Shown here: piece after piece, positions 33,860-43,100 of the stretch
How positions within the stretch are numbered: the first letter of the stretch is position 1
How the letters are laid out: each line of letters starts with the position of its first letter
Source of the DNA: DASWTL01 sp966250385
Lineage (GTDB): Bacteria > Bacteroidota > Bacteroidia > Sphingobacteriales > Sphingobacteriaceae
Reading direction: 5' to 3'
NCBI GenBank assembly: GCA_966250385.1
Contig: CBINHC010000003.1
Span: 62,001 to 126,000, forward strand
DNA: 64,000 bases
Notes under the pieces: model-generated
The model's input: the letters and a program-made list of their open reading frames with translations, nothing else
Told to the model about the DNA's origin: nothing
Database searches by the model: none
Position numbers and translations under genes: made by a program

Positions 33860-34798
33860 TTATTTGCCGGAGTCCGAATCGAAATTTGTCCGGAACCAGG
33901 AATTCAATGCCTGCCGTGCGTCCTCCGCGTACGAGGTCCCCGGGCCGCAGAATTCGGAAACGCGGAAAGAATGATTGGCGGCCTTACTGACGGCAACCTC
34001 GATGTGATCCGGCAAGCCGTCCGGGAATGTATCTTCCAGTGCCTTTTTTGCCCAGGCAAGATCCACCAGGCGGTCGTTTTCGCCGTACAGGAAAAGGAAC
34101 GGGACGCTGATCTTTTTAATGTGGTCGGAAGGATCGTATTTCCGGATCACCTTGAGCTGCCGGAGTGAGCGATTGACCGGAAATGCGGCGGCCACCTTAA
34201 ACAGTTTGCGGGTTTGCGACTCCGCTTTCCGGACGGCTTTCACAGAGTCTAAACCGTTGCACCGGAATCTTCCGGCCACGTCGTTGATCACCTGTTTCCG
34301 CACGCTGAAGGACGGCCCGGCCAGAGAGATGCCGGCTGCGAAAGTTCCGGGATACCTGGCGGCACAGAGCTGCGCGATCCACCCGCCCTGGCTATGACCG
34401 GCGACGATGATCCGGCGGGAGTCAATGAAGGGTTGCGTTTTCAGGTATTCGGCTGCTGCTACTGCATCCGCGGCGCGGTCCTGGAAGTCGGCGCCCGCCC
34501 AGTTGCCTTCTGATCCGCCGACGCCGGGTTTCTCGAAATAAAACAGCGCCACCCGTTCAAGCGGCAGGTTGTCTTCAAAGAAATACCGGAGGAATGATTT
34601 GTAGCCGGTTTCAAAAGAGGACTCCTTGGAACCAACCAGGAAAATGATGGCCGGCACCCGTTGCCCTTCCGTCGCTGCGGTGATCAGCGTCCCTTTCAGG
34701 GAATTCCTGCCGCTTTGGAATCTGACTTCCATGGTCCTGCTTTCTGCTTTCAGCAAGCAGGGAAGGAGGAGGAGTAACTTACAGATAAGCAATTTCAT
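33860..34798 (-). CDS. Secreted alpha/beta hydrolase
   Basis: A 312-aa exported hydrolase. The ATG at 34798 opens a signal peptide (M-K-L-L-I-C-K-L-L-L-L-L-P-C). The nucleophile elbow is A-G-H-S-Q-G-G. The acid residue is probably the Asp in Y-G-E-N-D-R-L, and the catalytic His lies in A-A-N-H-S-F-R. This triad and the central G-S-E-G-N-W fit periplasmic esterases/peptidases of the X-Pro dipeptidyl-peptidase-like or BAAT group. The substrate is unknown. It lies downstream of nothing obvious and is probably a single-gene unit. Confidence 0.87.
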   Translation of the reverse strand: MKLLICKLLLLLPCLLKAESRTMEVRFQSGRNSLKGTLITAATEGQRVPAIIFLVGSKESSFETGYKSFLRYFFEDNLPLERVALFYFEKPGVGGSEGNWAGADFQDRAADAVAAAEYLKTQPFIDSRRIIVAGHSQGGWIAQLCAARYPGTFAAGISLAGPSFSVRKQVINDVAGRFRCNGLDSVKAVRKAESQTRKLFKVAAAFPVNRSLRQLKVIRKYDPSDHIKKISVPFLFLYGENDRLVDLAWAKKALEDTFPDGLPDHIEVAVSKAANHSFRVSEFCGPGTSYAEDARQALNSWFRTNFDSDSGK

Positions 34799-34995
34799 GT
34801 CCTGAGATCCTGGTTTCCGCCGGCACCCATCCCGATAGCTTGCTTTCAATGAGGCGGTTAGCTAATTTAGAACATTCCTGGGGAAAAAGTCAATATCCGG
34901 TTTAGTAAGAGATGTGCGGTCTGTGGGATGACACCCTGTTCTTACCGGGCAGGTCTTTTATGGGCGGATAAAATATTACCGGAAGGTTTTACTAT

Positions 34996-36132
34996 CTATT
35001 CAGCTAACAATTGCCGGTAATCCTTTTCGGTGGTGGCTCCGCTTACAAAATTGCTGACAGATACTCCTACAAATTTTTTGAAGTTCTTTGAAAAAGTAAA
35101 GCGGGAATTAAATAAACATTTTTTTCCGAGGGAATCCACCGTATGCCTTTCAAGATAGCCCTCATTCAGAAGCGACAACGCGTAGTCTACTTTGATCAGG
35201 TTACTGAAATCGTTGATGGAATAATGGCAATAGTATTTAAATATAAAGTCGAGGTGTCGTTTGGGTATTTTTAGCTCTTTGGCTAACGTTTCAGCATTTA
35301 AGGTAGTTTTAGAGATCAGCGGAACGGATTTCTGCCGGAGTTTGATTTCCATAATTATAGAATCGACCCTGCCCGATACCGTGTTGTACACTGTAGCATC
35401 ACTCTCGTCTATAGCCTTTAAGGGTTTACTGCTCCAGACCTGAAAATTCTGGAGATCATTTAGCCGAATGTCCTTTAATAAAGAGTATTCTCCGAAAATG
35501 ATTACCGGGTTTTTAAATAAAAAGAACAGAACTAAAAACCAGAATACAGACGAATACCTGTAAAAGGTATCTAAATGTGCCGACAGGCCATTATGATGGA
35601 AGAAGTTGGAATAAATCACCAGCAGAATGGTTAAAGCCAGCATCGATAACACCCAGCTCTTTTTTGCCTGATAGCTTATTTTATCAAGCATAGACACTCT
35701 CTTTTTATAGATAAACGTCCTTACCATAATCATGATAAGCACTAAATAGAGTAAGGAGTAAGCCAGATATACCAGGCGGTTCAGTGTATAATCAACGATC
35801 ACCAAATTGATCAGGAAGAAGACGGTTGGAAAGATAAAATGCAGCGCTTCTTTTCCGAGTTCGCCTTTTTCATAGATGAGCCTGCTGAAAAACAGGTAAT
35901 AGACCGGGACGATGTAAAAGGCGAGCAGAGGTTTTATTTCCAATGGATTGTAAGTAGCCGTAGTGAAGCCCAAAGCTTCAACCGCGTAAAGGAAACGCTG
36001 CAGCCCGACTACCACTAAAATAGTGATCAGATAGCCGTTGATTTTGTGATTCGGCTGAGAATTGAGGAGCATCAGGGCAACTACGAAGAGGCATAAAAAA
36101 CCAGCGAACAGGGATATTATGTCTAAAAGCAT
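34996..36132 (-). CDS. Membrane-anchored AraC-type transcriptional regulator
   Basis: A 378-aa protein with about six to seven transmembrane helices in residues 1-215 and a cytoplasmic C-terminal AraC-type DNA-binding domain (about 265-370). Two HTH units are seen: L-A-K-E-L-K-I-P-K-R-H-L and V-D-S-L-G-K-K-C-L-F-N-S-R-F-T-F-S-K-N-F, followed by F-K-K-F-V-G-V-S-V-S-N-F. One-component membrane regulators of this 7TM-HTH shape are found in Bacteroidota. It is transcribed divergently from the tail-collar/giant surface-protein operon, 106 bases away, and is the obvious candidate regulator. It shares the AT-rich composition of that operon. Confidence 0.88.
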   Translation of the reverse strand: MLLDIISLFAGFLCLFVVALMLLNSQPNHKINGYLITILVVVGLQRFLYAVEALGFTTATYNPLEIKPLLAFYIVPVYYLFFSRLIYEKGELGKEALHFIFPTVFFLINLVIVDYTLNRLVYLAYSLLYLVLIMIMVRTFIYKKRVSMLDKISYQAKKSWVLSMLALTILLVIYSNFFHHNGLSAHLDTFYRYSSVFWFLVLFFLFKNPVIIFGEYSLLKDIRLNDLQNFQVWSSKPLKAIDESDATVYNTVSGRVDSIIMEIKLRQKSVPLISKTTLNAETLAKELKIPKRHLDFIFKYYCHYSINDFSNLIKVDYALSLLNEGYLERHTVDSLGKKCLFNSRFTFSKNFKKFVGVSVSNFVSGATTEKDYRQLLAE

Positions 36133-36136
36133 GTGT

Positions 36137-36164
36137 CAAATATGCCAAATATGTAACGAATATA
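36137..36164. promoter_or_regulatory. Three direct repeats in the divergent promoter region
   Basis: CAAATATG (36137-36144), CAAATATG (36146-36153) and the related CGAATATA (36157-36164) lie directly upstream of the regulator start codon, spaced 9 and 11 bases, about one helical turn. AraC-type proteins often bind direct repeats, so these could be its own binding sites controlling both directions. Confidence 0.4.
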
Positions 36165-36238
36165 AGAAATCAACACGGCCTGTTCCTGCTTTCCAATTCA
36201 TTTATGCCTCCTTTGCACTCTACGTAAAATATTCAGAG

Positions 36239-37129
36239 ATGAGAAATATCTACTCCGTTTTATTTGTGATTTTTATACTTCTGTTATCAAAAAACACAAG
36301 CGCCCAAACCAATGTAACATCTTCCGGAATGTCTATTCAGGGGATTGCCCGTGACGAGAACAATGCTGCTTTGGCCAATATTGATCAGCTCGCCCTTGTA
36401 TTTACCGTTTACTATTTAGGAGCGGGCAATAGCGAGCAGGTTATCCTGACAAAAACCGCAAATGTTAAGACTGACAATTTTGGGGTGTTCTCCTACGTGT
36501 TGGATATCGATCAATCGCAATATAGCCAGATCAGTTCCCAATCGGCTTATTTGAAGGTTCTCCAGGGGAGCGTGGTTTTTTCTAATGAAAAACTCCAGGC
36601 CGTTCCGTATGCTATTTTCGCGCAGAACGGAGTACCTACGGGGTCCATCATGCCGTTTATCGGGACGGTTGCTCCAAAAGGCTGGTTGCTTTGCGACGGC
36701 AGCTCTTTTCCGGATAATGCCACTCATGCTAATTTGAAAGCACTATTGGGCAGCACTACCACTCCTAAGCTTCAGGGCATGTTTTTACGTGGAACCGGTA
36801 CTGCAGCCAGCGGTAAAGCAGGCCCGGCATTAAAAGCCGTACAGCAGGACGACGTCAAATCGCATTTACATGCTGTCGATATTAACACAAATTCTGCCGG
36901 ATCGCACAATCATACTGGTGCGAATGGATTCAACAGAGTTTTAAAACAAGATGGGACGTCAACGGCTAACAGCACTGATAATTCAAGCAATGAGCCAAAC
37001 CTGTATTTGTCTTCACCAATAGCAACTGATGGAGCCCATACCCATCAGGTAAAAGGGGAGACAGGTGCCACCGGAACTACAGAAACCCGCCCCATTAACT
37101 ACGGAGTAAACTATATTATCAAAGTATAA
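36239..37129 (+). CDS. Secreted phage-tail-collar-domain protein
   Basis: A 296-aa protein with a signal peptide (M-R-N-I-Y-S-V-L-F-V-I-F-I-L-L-L, cleavage after T-S-A-Q). Residues about 20-130 resemble the N-terminal head of Bacteroidota tail-fibre-like proteins (Q-G-I-A-R-D-E-N-N, A-V-P-Y-A-I-F-A). A phage Tail Collar domain follows: G-S-I-M-P-F-I-G-T-V-A-P-K-G-W-L-L-C-D-G. The C-terminal tip has three H-x-H motifs (S-H-L-H-A, S-H-N-H-T, A-H-T-H-Q) and ends R-P-I-N-Y-G-V-N-Y-I-I. In phage T4 gp37, H-x-H motifs bind iron in the trimeric fibre tip. The earlier ATG at 36062 lies inside the regulator gene, so 36239 is used. First gene of the surface operon. Confidence 0.87.
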   Translation: MRNIYSVLFVIFILLLSKNTSAQTNVTSSGMSIQGIARDENNAALANIDQLALVFTVYYLGAGNSEQVILTKTANVKTDNFGVFSYVLDIDQSQYSQISSQSAYLKVLQGSVVFSNEKLQAVPYAIFAQNGVPTGSIMPFIGTVAPKGWLLCDGSSFPDNATHANLKALLGSTTTPKLQGMFLRGTGTAASGKAGPALKAVQQDDVKSHLHAVDINTNSAGSHNHTGANGFNRVLKQDGTSTANSTDNSSNEPNLYLSSPIATDGAHTHQVKGETGATGTTETRPINYGVNYIIKV

Positions 37130-37178
37130 TTCTCCCGAGCATTCAGTCCTTTTTCTTAAATCCTAATCATATTTCCTT

Positions 37179-40100
37179 ATGAAGAGATATATACCTGCAC
37201 TATTCGTAACGGTATTAAGCTGCAGCACCTTATTTGCTCAGGAACAAAAAGGTGTCGCTACGGTAATTGGCGCAGCCGCTTCTGAAAAGGATAATCTTGG
37301 GCTCACCTTAACCCAAAGCGTGAATGGAGAAAGTAAAACTTTTACCATACAAAGAGTAAGTCTGCAGGTAGGGATGCCTTATATGGGGGTAATTGATGCG
37401 CCGCATACCAATAATCCTGCACAATACTACCGGCAGGACTTAGGTTTCCCCTGGGGGATCCGTTACCGCTACAATACATTTGCTGAAGATGCTTTTACGG
37501 TATCCAAGGGCTATTTCAGTGACAGAATTGAGCTTAACTGGGATATAAAACAGAACCGGGAAAAAATTATCAGTATATCGGTATATCGGACAGAAGATAT
37601 AGACAGCCAAAACCCCCAGTGGGGCAATGCATTAAAAACACTACCGGCGGATGCAGGGACTTTTACAGATAATAATGTGGAGGGAGGCAAATTGTATCGC
37701 TATAAAGTAGCCGCAAAGGGGGTAGAAGTCGATGGATTGGATATTTTATATACAACCTACATTACCGGGATCGGTTATAGAAATCCCACAGGAGTAATTA
37801 CCGGTAATATCAGCTTTACAGGTGGAAACCCGGTAAAAGATGTACTGGTAGTAGCCAACCCAACCGGCAGCTCTTTGAAGTTCGGAAGTTCTTTAAAAGT
37901 GCCCGGCGGTGGGTTTATTTCTGTTCCCCATTTGCACAAAAGTTTAAAAGACTCCCTGACATTACAGGTATGGGCGAAGCCTGAAAGCGCTTTTGATAAC
38001 GATTTTCTGACCTTATATAAACTAGAAAGCGATGCGAACGCAGCGTTGGATTTCAAGGTAAAAATGGGTCAGTCAGGCGGGAAACCGATCCTTACCGTAT
38101 CCGTCGGACCTCATACCATCACGTTAAGCGATTATATTCCCAGTGGCGAAATTGACAATAAAGGAGATGATGTTTTTATCCCTGTGACGAAGATAAACAC
38201 TTTATTCACTCATTTCAGCACCGTGATCCGGGATAACGGAATTCCTGAAATTTACATCAATGGCAGATTGATCTCCGAAGGATACGTGACGGAAATGAAT
38301 CGTATCCTGAAACAGAACGAAATGCCTGCCGCTGCCACTTTTACCACTACCAATACAATTATTAAACTAAACTCTTCACCTGACGGGCATCCGCAAACCT
38401 GGACACACTTTAAAATAGGGGGCGGAAAAACGGCTTATCTGGATGAATTCAGAGTCTGGGAATCGGCATTGAATCCGGCTCAGATCCAACGTGATTATCG
38501 TCGTTATTTGAAAGGGAATGAGGCTTTCTTACACACCTGCATAAGCGCTAATGAAAAAATTGGCGACTATGCTTATGACCTTGCCCATACCGGATTTAGT
38601 TTTCATGGAAATAATGCTAAGCTGAGCAACCCCTTATTAGCAGCGGCACAAACCCCGGCCTTCGACGACGACGTCAGCAATATACCCACCAATAGCCAGC
38701 TGGGTGTTTTAGGGGTGACGGATGAATTTGGTAACTATGTCATATCAGCGGTGCCTTATGGCGGTAATGGCGATTCTTTTACCATCGTACCTTCACTGGG
38801 GAAACATGAGTTCAGCCCCAAACAGCAGTTAGCCTTTTTAGGTGTCGGCTCTACCGTAGTGAATAAGATTGATTTTATTGATAAATCTTCTTTTGTGTTT
38901 AAGGGAATTGCCGTATATGACAGCAGAGGAGTTTTCCCTCAGACATCTGATGCGGCAATAACCGGTGATATCAAGGACAATGAGGCTTATAATGCCTATA
39001 TCAAAGACAATATTAAATATCAGAAAGGAGAATACTGGGCGGAGAAGGATGCTAAAGGGAACATCACAAAGCTACACCGGTATGCGCCGATACCTGTACC
39101 GGGAGCCTATGTGAGTATTGATAATGTGCAGGCCATGGATGCCAACAATATGCCGGTACAGACCGATATAGACGGAAGGTTCACCATACAAGTGCCTATA
39201 GGCGAGCATGCTATTACGTTAACCAAAAGCGGGCATACTTTCGAGTTTGATGGTCGCTATCCTGCTAACGAAACCTCCGTAATAAACGGAACGACCTATA
39301 CCAGGAATACCTATGAAAACTTTTTTGAAGACCGCGATGAGCCGGTAACTTTTATTGATAATACAAAGGTTATTGTGGTGGGCCGGGTGGTTGGTGGAAC
39401 CGTACAGGCAGAAAGAAAAATTGGTTTCGGTTATGATGGGAAGAAAACCTATTCCTATAAAGATGCGGAAGGCGTAAGCAGAACAACGACCTATACTTCT
39501 GAAAACAATATAGGGAAAGCACAATTAACGCTGGGCTATCTTCCCGCGGGAGCCACCAGCGTTACGCCGGAATATAAGACCACTTTTTTAACCAATGACG
39601 AAACGGGCGAATACCGGGTTTCCTTGTTGCCCTTAAGTTACATCCTGTCTAAGAATGACCTGGTATTTACCAGTGGTAAGAATCCCGATGATAAGCCCCT
39701 TTTGGACGCGGACCGGACGATAAATTTCACCGCTATCAAAGGCTTACAATATCCAACCTTTATTCAGGGAAAGGATACCATTACCGGACAGCCTTACCAG
39801 GAGGTGCTGAAGTTTGCGCATATTGCCAATCCGGTGCAAAAAGTACTGAGCCAGACGTTCGACAACACGATCGTTTCCGAAGGGATAACCTACACGATCT
39901 CGCCAGCACAAAAAACTCCCGTGTATACCCAGTTTGCTGATTATCGTATCGAGGTACAGGGGCAGGAACTGTATTATAACTACGATAAAAGCTTAACGTC
40001 CCCGGATGTGAACATTGTGCCCGTAGAGGGAGGTACTTTGGTTGCTACCAACAACATCGCGCTGGAGAACAGTGAAAAAATAGTCGTATCGCCTAAAGAT

Positions 40101-43100
40101 CCCAGCATATTGATCTACTCCTTCAAAGGAGGAACACCCAATACGGATGCTGCTACAGGTTTTAAAAGGACTATTGATCTGAAATACAGATCCAACGAAG
40201 TTGATTACCCGCTGACCGGCTATATAAAAGAGGGTATTCTGATGGGCGGAGTCGCAGACGGCTCCCAAACGTTTGTTACCGCCGGTCCGGAATTACCGGA
40301 TATCATATTGAGAGATCCACCCGGATCAGGTAGTTCGGCCACGATCGAAAAAGGCTCTTCTTTCAGTTTTTCTAAAGAGACTTCTTCCGGATCAAGTAAT
40401 GGCATCGATATGAATACAACTGTTTCCCTCGGTTTTAAAACCAGTATAGGTGGCGGCCTGGCCGGTCCGGTTATGGAAACGGAAAACACGAACGACCTTA
40501 CAACCGGGGTAACCACTTCAGTATCTTCTACAAACGGGCAAAGTGTCACTACAACGTATCGTTTTAATCAAAGGATCTCTACCAGTGATGAACCCGACTG
40601 GACCGGGGGGAATGCCGATCTGTACATCGGTACTTCAGCTAATCAATATTATGGTACTTATGATGAATTGGTTGCTTCGAAAACGCCAAACGCTGCACCT
40701 ATTGCTGTAACCTATATGGACGGGTCGGTCAATAGATCGACCACCTTATATCCGAAGGTCAATAAAGCCATGTACTTCAATGAGTCGCCGGAGAAAACAG
40801 TCTTCATTTACACTCAACAACATATCTTAAACGAACTTATACCAGGCTATCTGGATATTATCGCAAAAATTGAAGACGGAACCCTGACTGAAAACAAGGA
40901 TGGTGTACTTACAAAAAGCGCATACAAGGCCTCTGTCAATCTCTGGAGACAGATCATTCTGAAAAATGAACTAACAAAATATCAGGCGCTTAAAGACAAA
41001 GATCAGTTAAAAGCATCTTTAAATGCAATTATAGAAAGTTTAAAAGACCCGGTGACCAAAACCTTATCCGAGTCTGCGAAGCAATTAAAAAACCTGTTAA
41101 ATGATACCTTCTATGAAAATATTTCATTTGATTCAGGAATTGGTGAAATCACGAAGGGATTTGAAATAGGGCGCTTAAGCGGTACGTCGTATTCTTATGA
41201 ATTACAGTTGGATGAATCCTTCGTCGCCACGATCGGAGCTAAATTTAATGAAACCGGATTCAGCATGGAAACCAGCACATCCAACGGATCCGTCTCCGGG
41301 AATTCCGGTCAGGATGATAGTGAGGAAACTACCAATATAAGTTATACACTTAGAGACAATGATGCCAACAACCTGATCAGTGTTGATGTAATTAATGCTT
41401 TTGACGGAAACGGTCCTATCTTTATTACCAGGGGCGGCCAGACATCCTGCCCTTACGAAGGTGCGGAACTTTCTCATTTCTACAATCCTGCACACCCTAA
41501 CGTCACCAATCCCTCGGCATCTATTGTAGATCTGCCGGAGTCGGCCCGCGAACCTTTAACCGTTGCGACAATTCCTTTGGAGATACCCGAAATAACCGTT
41601 GAAGATGCAGATGTAGCAGGGGTATTTGATGGCAGAAATGCAGAATTTGTTCTTCACCTGCGAAATACAAGTACTGCCGGGAAAGATGCTTCTTTTAAAC
41701 TCGTTGTGGACCAGGCATCCAACCCGCACAATGCGGCAATTAATATCGAGCCGAACGGAACCATCGTAAATATCCCCGCAGGGAAAACGATTGTGTACAC
41801 CATGACGCTTAAAAAGGTGAAACAGGACCAGTTTGATTATAAAAACATAAAGGTCTCTCTTGAATCACTTTGCGACGGGAATGTAACCGATACGGTCCGG
41901 ATATCAGCAACGTTTGTACCGGCATGTTCTCCGGTAACTATTATGGCTCCGTCTGACAACTGGTTGATGAACAGGAACACGGCAATTACTGGCACGGGAA
42001 CCAAGCCTTTAGATATTAAACTGGGAGATTTTAATACCGGTTTTGCCAGCTTCCAGAAAATCAATTTAGAATACCGTTTGAAAGGTACACCAGACTGGAT
42101 CAACTTAAAGACCTACTATAAAACCCAGCAGGATTATGATATTGCACGGAGCAGTGGAGAGACGGAAATCGAATTAATAAGTAGTACTGAATTAAACTAC
42201 GCATGGGATATCGCCGGTCTGGGTTTAGCCAACGGGCATTACGAATTAAGGGCCCGCACCAGCTGCAATAACCAAACGGCTTTCGAATCTAAGATCGTAG
42301 AAGGTGAAGTCGACCTGACCGCTCCTGTTCTGTTCGGAACACCTACACCCGTCAATGGTATCTTGAATTTAGGTAATGATATAACCCTGAGGTTTAATGA
42401 GCCGGTTAAAGTAAATGGCACGGTAACTAAATTTGAATTTCTGGTCCAGAAAAATCAGAGCCCTGTGAAGCATGAGGTATCCCTGGCTTTTAATGGATCA
42501 AACAACACGGCTACCATCCAAAAGCCTGCTATCAATACCGGAGATTTCAGTATCGAATTCTGGTTGAAAAACGCAAGTCCGGCTGGAACTTCTACCTTAT
42601 TAAGTCAGGAAAACGGGATTAAGATTGAGTTGATCGACAGTGACCTGAAGTATACCATTGGTGGCCAGAGCATTCGTGCGGCCATTTCCAAGGATGGCAC
42701 GTTCAATCACTACACGCTGTCTTATGATGCCGCGGCCAATAAACTGAGAATTATAGAGAATGATAAGGAGAAACAGGTACTTACACTTGCTGCAAAACTG
42801 AACTTCACTAATGAGAACCCGGTTATTATCGGCGGAAATACCTTTAAAGGAAATTTTCACGATCTGAGACTCTGGAGAAGAAATATAACCAGGGAAGCAT
42901 CCGTTGCCAATATGAATACCTTATTTAATGGCAATGAGACAGATCTTTTAGGTTTTTGGCCAATGAACGAAGGAAGCGGGCTGGTTGCTAACGATCTGGC
43001 CCGGTTTAAACATCTTGTTATTGCGAACACCAACTGGGATATTACTCCCAAAGGTACGGCCTATGCGTTTGACGGAACTAATTATCTTACCTTTTCGGAA

